Numbered from the stretch's first letter, positions 20,403 through 29,589 are shown. The stretch is 64,000 bases of DNA from Shewanella carassii (GCF_002777975.1 NZ_NGVS01000025.1:408-64407); one strand, 5' to 3'. The notes: generated by a model not told the origin, from the letters alone. Numbers and translations: made by a program.

Positions 20403-21275
20403 TCATTTGAGGCTGACATCCACCAAATAGTGTCCCTGCAACCAGTTTCGGCCAATCAGCAATTTATGAGTCATCTTGCTTCTGTCTTTCAGGTTGACCT
20501 TGACCGGATATTCTCTTCCCGGCTCACCAATATTGAGTTCCACCATATAACGAATTTCACTGCCCTGAGCATTACGAATAAGTGAGGTATTGGTGATCAT
20601 GGCATGCAGGCGTTGCTTTTCGCCCTTTTCGTTTTCGGTGGTGAAGCTCAGCTGCTTACCGATATTCTTCTCCATATCTTCATCACCATTCTCTACTTTC
20701 AGATCTATGGCATGCAATGAGTTTTCTACCGCACCGGTATCGATGCGGGTTTGGAAGATCAGTCCTGACTCCCGCACACTAATGGGAGCAACCGGCCCTA
20801 TGATACGTTTTTCTGCTACATCGACCAAAAAGTCATCGGCCAGCCAGTTGCGGCCTATAAGCAACTTGTAGTCCATATGACTACGATCCCTGAGATTGAC
20901 CTTGACCTTGCGCTGGTGCTCACCAAACGCGACGTTCAACTCCACCATGTAGCGAGTCTCGCGTCCCTGGGAATTACTGACGGTAGAAGTCTTGACAATT
21001 TTGGCCTTGAGCTGCTTTTTCTCACCACGCTCGTTCTCAGTGGTAAAACTGAGCATTTTGCCCACGTTATCCTGCATCTTCTTGGCACTACCGCCAATGA
21101 CCTTGAGATCCACCGCATGCATGGAAGTATTGGCCGCCCCGGTATCGATACGGGCTTCAAAACTGAGTCCGGCTTCGGCGACGGTCATAATTTCAGTCTG
21201 ACCTATGACTGTCTTGTCCTGGGCAAACACAGATGTCGAAAGCAACATAAAACAAAGACCAAGTTTTTTAAGCAT
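20403..21275 (-). CDS. secreted tandem retropepsin-like (RimB/Zn_protease family) protein
   Basis: 290 residues with an N-terminal signal peptide (MLKKLGLCFMLLSTSVFAQ). Two copies of the same domain are fused. Copy 1 (about 25-150) has 'ARIDTGAANTSMHA' and ends 'KLLIGRNWLADDFLVDV'. Copy 2 (about 160-290) has 'TRIDTGAVENSLHA' and ends 'KLLIGRNWLQGHYLVDV'. The DTGA motif is the aspartic-protease active-site turn of the pfam05618 family (called ATP-dependent zinc protease, related to RimB). Single-domain relatives are cytosolic, so this exported, doubled form is unusual. Protease activity is inferred. Confidence 0.8.
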   Translation of the reverse strand: MLKKLGLCFMLLSTSVFAQDKTVIGQTEIMTVAEAGLSFEARIDTGAANTSMHAVDLKVIGGSAKKMQDNVGKMLSFTTENERGEKKQLKAKIVKTSTVSNSQGRETRYMVELNVAFGEHQRKVKVNLRDRSHMDYKLLIGRNWLADDFLVDVAEKRIIGPVAPISVRESGLIFQTRIDTGAVENSLHAIDLKVENGDEDMEKNIGKQLSFTTENEKGEKQRLHAMITNTSLIRNAQGSEIRYMVELNIGEPGREYPVKVNLKDRSKMTHKLLIGRNWLQGHYLVDVSLK

Positions 21276-21358
21276 AGAACTATTCCATTCATTTCACTTA
21301 ACAAGATGAAAATCCGGTTGAAATACCGGAACGTATAGATAAGACAGATGTTAACGCT

Positions 21359-21724
21359 TCAGGTTCCCGAGAGCCAGGCTCTGCCCCTGACCATTTCATC
21401 CCGGGGAAATACAGCGACCGGACAAGGGATCATCAGCGCCATGGTCCGAGCCATGCCTTCGGTGGCAACGCTATCGGTGATCACAGCTATACGGGAAAAG
21501 TCCTGCAGATGGAATAGCCCAAGACAGAGATCATCCCAAAGCGCCTGCAATGAGATGCCTTCGAAGTCGGCACCATATTCGTACCAGAGTTTGATGAGCA
21601 CATGGTCCCTGAGCTTAGACTCTATCGCTGGCAGCAAGACTACAGCATAATCCTCAGCGCTGATCACACCGCTGACGCGAACTGCCACTGTATTGTCATC
21701 AAACCCGGAAAGCAGTGTCAGCAT
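21359..21724 (-). CDS. SpoIIAA-like (STAS/SEC14-like) protein
   Basis: 121-residue soluble protein with the alternating beta/alpha pattern of SpoIIAA-like proteins ('NTVAVRVSGVISAEDY', 'IKLWYEYGADFEGIS', 'RIAVITDS'). Such proteins occur in many marine gammaproteobacteria; their role is unknown. It follows the DUF3802 gene by 21 bp, so both are probably one transcript. Confidence 0.7.
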   Translation of the reverse strand: MLTLLSGFDDNTVAVRVSGVISAEDYAVVLLPAIESKLRDHVLIKLWYEYGADFEGISLQALWDDLCLGLFHLQDFSRIAVITDSVATEGMARTMALMIPCPVAVFPRDEMVRGRAWLSGT

Positions 21725-21745
21725 CAGGCGCCTCCACCATCTGCG

Positions 21746-22099
21746 TTATTGAGGTAGGAGCTTGGCAATTTCCTGATCGAACAAGTTTTTGATCAACCCG
21801 GAAAATTCAGTGATAAACAAGGTTTGCTTCGCGGTAGCCCTTTGATCTGCAACTTTAGCGAGGATCTCTTCCAAGTCGTACACTATGGCATCGATCTCGC
21901 GGATAACCGTGTTACGCTCCGAAAAAGATAACTGCGGATTCTGGCCACAGACCATAATAATCTGCGCCGACAGCTGTTCTTCAAATAATTCCATAACGCT
22001 GCTGTCGCCCAAAGGTTCCCCCTCCGGAGTCTCAAACAACCCCAAGTGTTCTGTCAGGTATTGTATGAGGTGCATATAGCCTTCTTTGTCTGTAACCAT
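21746..22099 (-). CDS. DUF3802 family protein
   Basis: 117-residue acidic helical protein. The frame is open from 22183, but the ATG at 22099 directly follows GGGAAGAAAG and gives the usual start 'MVTDKEGYMHLIQYLTEHLGLFE'. DUF3802 is found mostly in Shewanella, Vibrio and relatives, and no function is established. No membrane segment. Confidence 0.75.
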   Translation of the reverse strand: MVTDKEGYMHLIQYLTEHLGLFETPEGEPLGDSSVMELFEEQLSAQIIMVCGQNPQLSFSERNTVIREIDAIVYDLEEILAKVADQRATAKQTLFITEFSGLIKNLFDQEIAKLLPQ

Positions 22100-22233
22100 C
22101 TTTCTTCCCGCGTGCAACGTCTCAGGCCAACCCATAAAGGGTAAACTTCCGAGCGCCGTCAATGCGGCGTTCGGGAGTGACATTATGAAACAAATTCCGC
22201 CTTGAGTCTTGCCTCAAATCAAGCCGATGTTTG

Positions 22234-22809
22234 TTACTTGTTTAATCTTAGAACAAAAGACACGGGAACAGCCTGACTGATGCTGGATAGACCGGCAATT
22301 TCACGCAATTTTTCAAGCCCATCGGTCAAATTAAACTCTTCGGCATACACTATAACGGGTCTGTTCGAGGTCACCAAAAGACCGGAGTCACCCAGCCTGG
22401 CCACCACCACGCCAAAACTTTTGTGTTGACTCTTACCATGCAGCGACAATTTGCCCTCTATCTCTAAGGTCAATAGTTCGCCAGGCTTGAGGTTATTCAC
22501 CTGCTCAGTAGGCACATGGGCAGTTAGAGTCAGTTTCGGGAAATTCGCCACCTCAAACAACATGGTTTGCATTCGCTTGTCACGGATCTCTATGCCGGTA
22601 TTGACGCCGCTAAGAGGGATCTCCAACTTAAATTCACCATTCTCGGCAAGTGTGCCGCTCAACTGGTTAAACTCATGCACCTCGGCGATATCACCTTTCT
22701 TGACTGACACAAAGCTAACCCTAGAGTCGGCATTGTCCAATTGCCAGTCAGCCGCTAGGGCTAGGTGACTGAAGGCGCCGAGCGCCAGCAAGGGGAACCA
22801 TTTATACAT
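22234..22809 (-). CDS. yceI: YceI family periplasmic lipocalin-like protein
   Basis: 191 residues with a signal peptide (cleavage after ...SHLALA) and a beta-barrel of the YceI fold: 'DSRVSFVSVKKGDIAEVHEFNQLSGTL' at the start and 'GVVVARLGDSGLLVTSNRPVIV' towards the end. YceI-like proteins bind isoprenoid or fatty-acyl ligands in the periplasm; the ligand here is unknown. Monocistronic and divergent from the cold-shock gene at 23057. Confidence 0.85.
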   Translation of the reverse strand: MYKWFPLLALGAFSHLALAADWQLDNADSRVSFVSVKKGDIAEVHEFNQLSGTLAENGEFKLEIPLSGVNTGIEIRDKRMQTMLFEVANFPKLTLTAHVPTEQVNNLKPGELLTLEIEGKLSLHGKSQHKSFGVVVARLGDSGLLVTSNRPVIVYAEEFNLTDGLEKLREIAGLSSISQAVPVSFVLRLNK

Positions 22810-23056
22810 ATTATTATTCCTTGTAAGGTGTGAATTGAACTGCGCCAGATTTCACCCGGGTAAAAGCAAGCGCTTTTTGTAGATTACTCATTACTAAAGC
22901 ATATTGTTCACTCCAAGAAAACCTTTGCCACCATAGAGTGAATTTTTGCAACCATTTCTCTCAGCGTCATCAGGCTGTCAAACCAATGAAACAAAGCCCT
23001 TTTAAGCTACAAGCAAGGATACAGACCCGCAGCCAAGATGAAGTAACGAGGAAACT

Positions 23057-23272
23057 ATGTCAGAGCAACAAGTGACAGGAACCGTTAAATGGTTCAACGA
23101 TGAAAAGGGCTTTGGTTTTCTAACCCAGGAAAACGCCGCCGATGTGTTCGTCCACTACCGCGCCATTCAAGGCAGCGGCCGCCGCACCCTGAAAGAAGGA
23201 GAGAAGGTCAGCTTCAGCGTGACTGAAGGCCAAAAGGGGTTGCAGGCAGAAAACGTAGTGCGGTTAAAATAG
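23057..23272 (+). CDS. cold-shock domain protein (CspA family)
   Basis: 71-residue single OB-fold protein with RNP1 'KGFGFL' and RNP2 'DVFVHY'. Binds single-stranded RNA/DNA. It differs from the cspA-like gene at 45660 in having an Arg-rich loop 'SGRRTLKEG'. A terminator follows closely. No long cold-shock leader is obvious. Confidence 0.93.
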   Translation: MSEQQVTGTVKWFNDEKGFGFLTQENAADVFVHYRAIQGSGRRTLKEGEKVSFSVTEGQKGLQAENVVRLK

Positions 23273-23286
23273 CTGGGGGATAAAGT

Positions 23287-23315
23287 AGAGGGACGGCAGA
23301 TGCCGTCCCTCTTGT
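23287..23315 (+). terminator. terminator after the cold-shock gene
   Basis: 12-bp stem AGAGGGACGGCA/TGCCGTCCCTCT (23287-23298, 23301-23312) followed by TGTTAT. Also lies at the end of convergent pdxH. Confidence 0.8.
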
Positions 23316-23330
23316 TATGCCATAACGCCA

Positions 23331-23969
23331 TCAAGGTGCGAGTCGATTGATCTCCCATCCGTCATCTGTACGGCTGTATAGGAATCTGTCATGCAGCCTG
23401 TGCTCACCGCCCTGCCAAAATTCCACACTGGAAGGCACTATGCGGTATCCGCCCCAAAACTTGGGCAAGGGGACTTCGCCCTTGGCAAACTTGGCCTTCA
23501 TCTCGGCAAACTTGCTCTCGAGTGCCTGGCGGGCGCTAAGCTTGCTCGACTGTTTCGAGACCCAGGCCGCTATCTGGCTGTCTTTCGGACGGCTGACAAA
23601 GTACTTGAATACCTCTGTAGCAGACAGGGCTTCGGCTACACCTGTCACGGCGACCTGGCGCTCCAGCGGATGCCAGGGGAACAGTAAACTGACCTTGGCA
23701 TTGACGGCAATCTGCTGCGCCTTACGGCTTTCCAGATTGGTAAAGAATACAAAACCCTGCTGATCAAAACGCTTCAGCAAGACTATCCGCTGAAACGGTT
23801 GGCCGGTTTCGTCCACTGTGGCCACCACCATGGCAGTAGGATCTGTCAAAGGTGCATCCTTGGCCTGCGCCATCCAGCGCTCGAACTGCGCCATGGGCTC
23901 GGCGGCCAGATCGGCGCGCCTGAGGCCGCCCTGGGTGTATTCGCGGCGAATATCACTCAAATCTGTCAT
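23331..23969 (-). CDS. pdxH: pyridoxamine 5'-phosphate oxidase
   Basis: 212-residue FMN enzyme that oxidises pyridoxamine/pyridoxine 5'-phosphate to PLP. FMN and PLP contact motifs '[11 protein letters not shown]', '[13 protein letters not shown]' and C-terminal 'LHDRFLYSR...WEINRLAP' are all present, with normal length. Monocistronic between two terminators. PLP is the cofactor of SpeA encoded nearby, but the linkage is probably incidental. Confidence 0.97.
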   Translation of the reverse strand: MTDLSDIRREYTQGGLRRADLAAEPMAQFERWMAQAKDAPLTDPTAMVVATVDETGQPFQRIVLLKRFDQQGFVFFTNLESRKAQQIAVNAKVSLLFPWHPLERQVAVTGVAEALSATEVFKYFVSRPKDSQIAAWVSKQSSKLSARQALESKFAEMKAKFAKGEVPLPKFWGGYRIVPSSVEFWQGGEHRLHDRFLYSRTDDGWEINRLAP

Positions 23970-24043
23970 TGTCTATCCTTGTCCCTGAGCCGGGCGCAAT
24001 GCCCCAGCGAAACGGCCCCCCAGCCTAGCTAGGGGGCTCTATA

Positions 24044-24074
24044 CAAAAAGAAAAGCCAACGACAAGCGTTGGCT
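24044..24074 (-). terminator. terminator of the speEADB operon
   Basis: Minus-strand stem AGCCAACG/CGTTGGCT (24067-24074, 24054-24061) followed by TTTTCTTTTTG, just after the speB stop. Confidence 0.88.
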
Positions 24075-24088
24075 TAACGTGAAGCGGC

Positions 24089-25018
24089 TTACTTGACTTT
24101 GCCCTGGCACAAGGCCCAAACATGCAGCATTTCCAGGCCCAGCGTTGCGCCCGCCAGCGCGGTAATGTCGGCGCTATCGTAAGCAGGTGCCACTTCAACC
24201 ACATCCATACCCACTATGTTGAGGCCCTTGAGACCACGGATAATCTTCAGCGCCTTGTCACTGGTGAGACCACCGCACACCGGAGTACCGGTTCCCGGCG
24301 CGAAGGCAGGATCCAGGCAATCGATATCGAAAGTCACATACAAAGGCATATCGCCAACCCGCGCCTTGATCTGCGCTACGATTTCATCGGCGGTCATATC
24401 ATTGGCCATGGCGGCGTCAATCACCTGAAAACCGTGGCCCTCTTTGGTGTATTCGGTGCGGATCCCCACCTGCACAGAATGGGCCGGATCGATCAAGCCT
24501 TCGTTGGGGGCATGATAGAACATGGTGCCGTGGTCAAACTTGCTGCCTTCACTGTAGGTATCGGTGTGCGCATCGAAGTGCAGCAGTGCCATCTTGCCAA
24601 ACTGTTTGTGGTGCGCGCGCAGCAACGGCAGGGTCACAAAGTGATCGCCGCCAAAGCTCAGCAGTGTCTTGCCTGAGGCCAAAACTTTGCTGGCAAAGTT
24701 TTCGGTGCGCTCGGTAAAGTCGGCGGCATCACCACAGTTGAACACCAGATCGCCGGCGTCCACTATCTTGATATATTCGCTGAGGCTGAAATCCCAAGGC
24801 CAACGCTTCTCTTCCCAGGCCAGATTGGTCGAGGCATTACGGATAGCCCCTGGACCCATACGGCCACCGCTGCGGCCGGTAACGGCCATATCGAAAGGCA
24901 AACCTATTACCACTACATCCGCATCGCTTTCTAGCGGTTTGAAATCCAGTGGCTGACGCAAATAACCAAACGCATTTGAATAAAGCGAGTAATCAGGTTT
25001 ATCTGCTAAAGTGGTCAT
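24089..25018 (-). CDS. speB: agmatinase
   Basis: 309-residue ureohydrolase converting agmatine to putrescine and urea. The manganese-binding motifs are complete: 'GGDHFVT', 'HFDAHTDT' and '[17 protein letters not shown]'. Last gene of the polyamine operon, 31 bp after speD. It uses the product of SpeA two genes upstream. Confidence 0.97.
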   Translation of the reverse strand: MTTLADKPDYSLYSNAFGYLRQPLDFKPLESDADVVVIGLPFDMAVTGRSGGRMGPGAIRNASTNLAWEEKRWPWDFSLSEYIKIVDAGDLVFNCGDAADFTERTENFASKVLASGKTLLSFGGDHFVTLPLLRAHHKQFGKMALLHFDAHTDTYSEGSKFDHGTMFYHAPNEGLIDPAHSVQVGIRTEYTKEGHGFQVIDAAMANDMTADEIVAQIKARVGDMPLYVTFDIDCLDPAFAPGTGTPVCGGLTSDKALKIIRGLKGLNIVGMDVVEVAPAYDSADITALAGATLGLEMLHVWALCQGKVK

Positions 25019-25049
25019 AAATACTCCAAAACTTGGCTAATGCCGATAT

Positions 25050-25980
25050 TTACATGGACTCAGGGATCAGCACTTCGTGGCACATCTGCTGATAATGACT
25101 GAAGCTGACATTATAACCCTGCTCCAGAGACAAAGAGCAACTTCCCAGACATAAATGTTCCGGGAAACCACGGGTGTCCTGCTGGGCGTTGAAGCCGATG
25201 ACATCCCAACTACCGGGGTTAAGAATGGCCAGCAAACGGGCGAAGATATCTATCGGTTGCGCGGCGAGATCCAGGTTGGTCTCGAAGCTGACATAAGAGC
25301 TGCTTTCCTGCGGTGTGATATGAATAGTCATATACTCTTTACCGCGAATGCCGTTGATGGAATAACCAAAGGGCTCAAACAGGAAATCATCAAACTGAAA
25401 GCCGGGCAACATCTCTTCCAGTGCCAACAGTTGACGTATTCCGGCGCAACTTTGGTTATCGGAGCGCAAATAGTCGGCCGCTTCACCGCGAATGTGATAC
25501 ATCAACAGTTCATTGGTGATATCGTCGTTCTCGGCGCGATATGCCTTGTCACTGCAAAACAGATAATGATGATGGGAATCCAGATGACCGATACGATATG
25601 CCACCCCGGACATCTTATCTCTCAGTGCCTGTAAGTCTTGCTCAAAAGAGCTGGCTTGCAGGTGTGAAAGATATTCGTTTTTGCGCTGAAAAGTCGCAAA
25701 GGCTATCGCCTCTTCACCGAGAGAATCGATAAAATGCAGGGTCGAGCGCGCCAGTGTGGTGGTACCACAGGTCAACATTAAAAATCTGTCGTCCCAAACA
25801 AACAGGCTCGACTCGCTAAGCAGATAAGCATCGCAATAATCATTGCTGACGGAAGAGAGGATTTCTGCATTGGCCTTGGCCACCATCTCTTCCCAGAAGG
25901 GCTTTCCCAGTGAGCGCAGCGAAGGCGTAGCCGGCGTCACTATCACTTCAATTTTTTTTTTCTGAACCTTCAAAAAACAT
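25050..25980 (-). CDS. speD: S-adenosylmethionine decarboxylase, eukaryotic type, with +1 frameshift in an A10 run
   Basis: Pyruvoyl enzyme making decarboxylated SAM for SpeE. It matches the eukaryotic-type family: self-cleavage site 'YLLSESS' (pyruvoyl Ser57 after correction), 'TCGTT' (equivalent of human Cys82), 'GYSINGI' (Ser229) and 'YMTIHITP' (His243). The start ATG at 25980 reads MFFEGSEKK, which supplies the catalytic Glu pair of the family's FEGxEK motif, then meets ten A (25952-25961) and TGA at 25948-25950. Removing one A continues into IEVIVTP and gives 309 residues. As written, the downstream frame is open only from 26027 with an unrelated N-terminus lacking both Glu. Sequencing error, phase variation or programmed slippage are all possible. 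Confidence 0.85.
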
Positions 25981-25998
25981 CTTTTATCTCTACTTATT

Positions 25999-26018
25999 GC
26001 AGGCCCCGAAGGGCCTGC
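25999..26018 (-). other. intercistronic hairpin between speA and speD
   Basis: Minus-strand stem GCAGGCCC/GGGCCTGC with a TTCG loop (UUCG-type tetraloop), in the gap between the speA stop and the speD ATG at 25980. No T run follows, so it is more likely an RNA processing/stability element or an attenuator than a full terminator. Confidence 0.6.
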
Positions 26019-26032
26019 TGAATGCACCGACC

Positions 26033-27946
26033 TTATGAAAAATCTTCCAGATAGGTATAACCCTTAAGACCCAATTGCAGCTCTTCAAGGATCGAGGTGC
26101 GTTCGTCTTCGGCAATATGCTGATTCACCAGCTCTTCATAGGTGCGCATAAAGGACACGGCATCCAGGTTCACATAGCGCAGCACATCGGCCACAGTGTC
26201 ACCGGACAGCACAGACTCTATGTTGGCCAGGCCGCTTTCATCGAGACGCACCACAGCCGAGTTGGTATCACCAAACAGGTTGTGCATGTCACCGAGGATC
26301 TCCTGATAAGCCCCAACCAGGAAGAAACCGATAAGATACGGGCTCTCGGCACTCCAGGCAGGAACCGGCAGTGTGGTTTCAATCCCCTGCCCGTCCACAT
26401 ACTGATCCACCATGCCGTCCGAGTCACAGGTGATATCCAGCATCACGGCGCGGCGCTCAGGTGCGGTATCCAGCCCGGTTAGCGGCAACACAGGAAACAC
26501 CTGATCTATGCCCCAGGCATCCGGCAGCGATTGGAACAGCGAGAAGTTAACGAAGAACTTGTCGGCCAGTTTCTCATTGAGTTCATCAATGATGGGCCTG
26601 TGATAACGGTTCTTGTTGTTCATCAAGCCCTGCAGCTCGTGACAGACACGCAGGTTGGTCTGCTCCGCCCAGGCGCGCTCTTCCAGGCTCAGTTGCCCAA
26701 GAGCAAACAGAGCGTGAGCTTCGGCCAGATCCGATTGAGTATCGTGGAAAATCTCAATCAAGGCGCGGGAATCGGCGCGGCCGCGGATATCGCTCCAGGA
26801 CTGCCACATATTGTGCAGCAGCTGCGGAGCATCCTCTGCCGGTGGCTGGATATTCTCAGGGGAATAGGCCTCAGTACCGATAACATCCGTGATAAGTACG
26901 GCGTGGTGCGCCGTCAGGAAGCGGCCGGACTCAGAGATAATTCTCGGCACCGGCTGCTCGTACTCGGCGCAGACATCACTCAGAGCGCTGACGATATTGT
27001 TGGCGTATTCGCTCAGGCCATAGTTCATAGAGTTGTTGCTTTGGCTGCGGGTACCGTCATAGTCCACCGCCAGGCCGCCGCCCACGTCGAAACAGTTGAC
27101 CTGGGCACCCAGTTTTCTCAGCTCACAGTAGAAGCGCGCCGCTTCACCCACACCATGGCGAATATCGCGGATATTGGCGATTTGCGAACCCAGGTGGAAG
27201 TGCAGCAACTGTAGCGAATCCAGCATGTCGGCACTCTTGAGCTCGTTAACCACCCGCAGCACCTGCGCAGCAGACAGACCAAACTTGGACTTTTCACCGC
27301 CGCTGGCCTGCCACTTGCCCTTGCCCTGGAACGCCAGACGTGCGCGCAGCCCCAGACGCGGAGTAACCCCAAGCTCGCGGGATTCCTGCAGTACCATCTT
27401 AAGCTCGGACATCTTCTCCAGCACTATGTAGACCTTGTGGCCCAACTTTTCGCCTATCAGTGCCAGGCGGATATATTCTTTATCCTTGTAGCCGTTACAG
27501 ACTATGACTGAGCTGGCCTTTTGTGCCATCGCCAGTACCGCCATCAGCTCAGGCTTACTGCCGGCTTCAAGCCCAAGTTGCGGAGCTTCTTTGCTGACCT
27601 GGCTGGCGAGGATTTCCTCAACCACTGTCTGCTGCTGGTTCACCTTGATGGGATAAACCAACAGATAGTCCTCGCTGTACTCGTACTTTTGAATCGCCTG
27701 ATTAAAGGCTTGGCACAGGCTATCGACCCTGTGGTGCAAAATCTGCGGGAAACGGACCAGCACAGGCAGGTTAACACCGGCCTTCACCATATCTTTGGCC
27801 AGTTCGTTCAGGCCGATTTTGCTGTCCGGATTCAAAGGATCCGGTGACACTGTCACCTCACCCTGATCGCTGATCCCGTAAAACCCCTGGCTCCAGTATG
27901 CGACGTTGTAGCCGACGCGGGCATCGTCAATAGACCAATCACTCAT
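26033..27946 (-). CDS. speA: biosynthetic arginine decarboxylase
   Basis: 637-residue PLP enzyme of the alanine-racemase-fold group, the size of SpeA. The PLP Lys lies in 'VYPIKVNQQ' and the phosphate/substrate region in '[14 protein letters not shown]'. The C-terminal active-site segment is '[17 protein letters not shown]'. Converts arginine to agmatine, the first step of the arginine route to putrescine. Located 28 bp after speE and followed by speD. Confidence 0.97.
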   Translation of the reverse strand: MSDWSIDDARVGYNVAYWSQGFYGISDQGEVTVSPDPLNPDSKIGLNELAKDMVKAGVNLPVLVRFPQILHHRVDSLCQAFNQAIQKYEYSEDYLLVYPIKVNQQQTVVEEILASQVSKEAPQLGLEAGSKPELMAVLAMAQKASSVIVCNGYKDKEYIRLALIGEKLGHKVYIVLEKMSELKMVLQESRELGVTPRLGLRARLAFQGKGKWQASGGEKSKFGLSAAQVLRVVNELKSADMLDSLQLLHFHLGSQIANIRDIRHGVGEAARFYCELRKLGAQVNCFDVGGGLAVDYDGTRSQSNNSMNYGLSEYANNIVSALSDVCAEYEQPVPRIISESGRFLTAHHAVLITDVIGTEAYSPENIQPPAEDAPQLLHNMWQSWSDIRGRADSRALIEIFHDTQSDLAEAHALFALGQLSLEERAWAEQTNLRVCHELQGLMNNKNRYHRPIIDELNEKLADKFFVNFSLFQSLPDAWGIDQVFPVLPLTGLDTAPERRAVMLDITCDSDGMVDQYVDGQGIETTLPVPAWSAESPYLIGFFLVGAYQEILGDMHNLFGDTNSAVVRLDESGLANIESVLSGDTVADVLRYVNLDAVSFMRTYEELVNQHIAEDERTSILEELQLGLKGYTYLEDFS

Positions 27947-27974
27947 GTTCGTTAGCCTGTTATCAAAAAATGGG

Positions 27975-28850
27975 TTATGCGGTAACCGTCATCGCTGACG
28001 CGACCGCCTGTTCGACAAACGCCGGCAGCGCAAAGCTTGCCTGATGGATAGCCGGCGTGTAATAACGGGTGGTAATACCGGCCCGTTCAAAACGCTCTTC
28101 GAGAGTCGCCAGGCTATGCTGACGCGCCTCAAGATCATCGGTTGCCCAGGCAAAGGCCATGCTGCCACCCACATAGGTAGGCACGGCCGCCATATAGAAC
28201 CGACACTCTTTCACATAAGAGCTCATGCGTCTGACGGTATTTTGCACTTCATCCAGCTGCATAAAAGGCACGCCGTTCTGAGCGACAAAAATCCCATTTT
28301 CATTGAGACAACGCTTACAGCCCTCGTAAAAGTCGGAACTGAACAGCACTTCCCCCGGACCAACGGGATCTGTGCAATCAGAGATAATCACATCAAATTT
28401 TTGCTGTGATTGCCTAACATAATCCATCCCGTCGCTGATCACCAAGTTGACTCTGGGGTCATCATAGGCGCCTTGAGAATGGTTTGGAAAATAGCTTTTA
28501 CACATTTCCACTACGGCGGCATCAATCTCCACCATGGTAATGGATTCAATCTGTTTATGTTTGACCACTTCCCGCAGCATGCCGCCGTCACCGCCGCCTA
28601 TAATAAGCACCCGCTTGACGTCACCGTGGGCCAGAATAGGCACATGGGTCAACATTTCGTGATAGACAAACTCATCTTTCTCTGTGGTCTGGATGGCGCC
28701 ATTGAGCGCCATGACCCGTCCCATAGCAGCATTTTCAAAAATGCTCAGGTGCCACTGTTCGGTCTTTTGCTCGAACAGCACCTTTTCCACCTCAAAATAC
28801 TGCCCGTATGCCGGATGCAGTGTCTCGTAGTAAATATTCTTGGCTTGCAT
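27975..28850 (-). CDS. speE: spermidine synthase
   Basis: 291-residue aminopropyltransferase with the nucleotide-binding '[17 protein letters not shown]', acidic '[15 protein letters not shown]' and catalytic Asp in '[12 protein letters not shown]'. Transfers aminopropyl from decarboxylated SAM (SpeD product) to putrescine (SpeA/SpeB product). First large gene of the operon; preceded by a structured leader and a 48-codon ORF. Confidence 0.97.
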   Translation of the reverse strand: MQAKNIYYETLHPAYGQYFEVEKVLFEQKTEQWHLSIFENAAMGRVMALNGAIQTTEKDEFVYHEMLTHVPILAHGDVKRVLIIGGGDGGMLREVVKHKQIESITMVEIDAAVVEMCKSYFPNHSQGAYDDPRVNLVISDGMDYVRQSQQKFDVIISDCTDPVGPGEVLFSSDFYEGCKRCLNENGIFVAQNGVPFMQLDEVQNTVRRMSSYVKECRFYMAAVPTYVGGSMAFAWATDDLEARQHSLATLEERFERAGITTRYYTPAIHQASFALPAFVEQAVASAMTVTA

Positions 28851-28886
28851 TTAACCTAAAACTCTTGGTGTTGAATGTAAGGGTGG

Positions 28887-28960
28887 ACAAATAACCCGTC
28901 CTCGGCAATTCCAAAACGAATGCCGAGTGAATGTATCGTCGTAGATGGACGACGGGCTCA
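28887..28960 (-). promoter_or_regulatory. structured leader upstream of speE
   Basis: Reading the minus strand after the small ORF: CCCGTC (28952-28957), hairpin CGTCGT-N6-ACGACG overlapping it, then hairpin CTCGGCATTC/GAATTGCCGAG with one bulged base, then GACGGG (28890-28895). The outer CCCGTC/GACGGG can pair only if the first hairpin partly opens, so two alternative folds exist between the small ORF and speE. A regulatory leader is inferred; no known riboswitch class was recognised. Confidence 0.5.
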
Positions 28961-29104
28961 GTTGGGACTATTGGCCTGTTCGCGGCCGGAATTGATGCGG
29001 ATTAACGTGAGATGTTTCAAGCCGGTATTGTCATAGCTGACAATGGTTGAAAACCTGTGTTGTGGCACTTGGCGAACCAGTGCGGCAAATGAATGGCTGT
29101 GCAT
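28958..29104 (-). CDS. possible 48-residue leader/small protein upstream of speE
   Basis: ATG at 29104 preceded by GAGGG, 48 codons, TGA at 28958-28960. The product starts MHSHSFAALVRQ and contains 'STIVSYDNTGLKHLTLIRINSG'. There is no recognisable domain, signal peptide or biased codon run. It ends where the structured leader of speE begins, which suggests either a small gene of the operon or a leader ORF coupled to the folding of the leader RNA. Confidence 0.45.
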   Translation of the reverse strand: MHSHSFAALVRQVPQHRFSTIVSYDNTGLKHLTLIRINSGREQANSPN

Positions 29105-29124
29105 TAGCTAAAACCCTCTTAACC

Positions 29125-29156
29125 CCGTGTAAATGGTGCTTTGTTCATTTACACGG
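29125..29156. repeat. perfect 11-bp inverted repeat upstream of the small ORF
   Basis: CCGTGTAAATG (29125-29135) and CATTTACACGG (29146-29156) with a 10-bp spacer. About 20 bp upstream of the small ORF start. No T run, so an operator or RNA stem is more likely than a terminator. Confidence 0.7.
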
Positions 29157-29328
29157 TTAATGACTCGTGAACCATAATAACCCTGTTACTCACGTTTGCC
29201 TGTCAGGACTGAATGTACCTTCAAAACGGCGCAATTAAACCTTGCTGTGCCCCATAATGCAAGCACGAATCACAGTTTATCCAAGGCTTTGAAATATAAA
29301 CTACAGTTGCAATGTTCACCAATGCCAT
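29157..29328. other. intergenic region between polyamine and 3-hydroxybutyrate loci
   Basis: AT-rich, no convincing gene. It should contain the promoter for the speE operon (a weak TTGGAT and CATTAT pair with suboptimal spacing was seen on the minus strand). No terminator hairpin for the scoB-side transcript was found. Confidence 0.4.
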
Positions 29329-29589
29329 TTAAGCTAGTTTTTTTCGATTTATATCAATAAATTGAGCTTTGTAAGCCGATTTTATCTGTTCAAGATTTTT
29401 TAAATACTCAGGCTCCCTATTTTGATCGCCAGATACCGCTTCGGGTACCTGGTTTGATTCAATGCCGCCCCTTGGGGAATTCGAGGGTGAAAACTCACCC
29501 TCAAACAAAGGATTGTTATCTTGAAACCTGGCGATTCGAGCGCAAATCACGGCAGCTAAAAACGCCACCCAATTTAGCGAATTAATCAA
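29329..29589 (-). CDS. small hypothetical ORF after scoB
   Basis: 86-codon frame starting at a TTG that overlaps the end of scoB by 8 bp. The first 20 residues are hydrophobic ('[16 protein letters not shown]'); the rest is polar with '[25 protein letters not shown]' and a charged C-terminal helix. No family recognised. It could be a translationally coupled membrane-anchored small protein, or a fragment. Confidence 0.25.
   Translation of the reverse strand: MINSLNWVAFLAAVICARIARFQDNNPLFEGEFSPSNSPRGGIESNQVPEAVSGDQNREPEYLKNLEQIKSAYKAQFIDINRKKLA

Noticed and set aside
29180..29210. Possible PurR box (CAAACGTGAG) upstream of the polyamine operon
   Set aside because: Only one half-site fits the PurR pattern; the other half is poorly matched.
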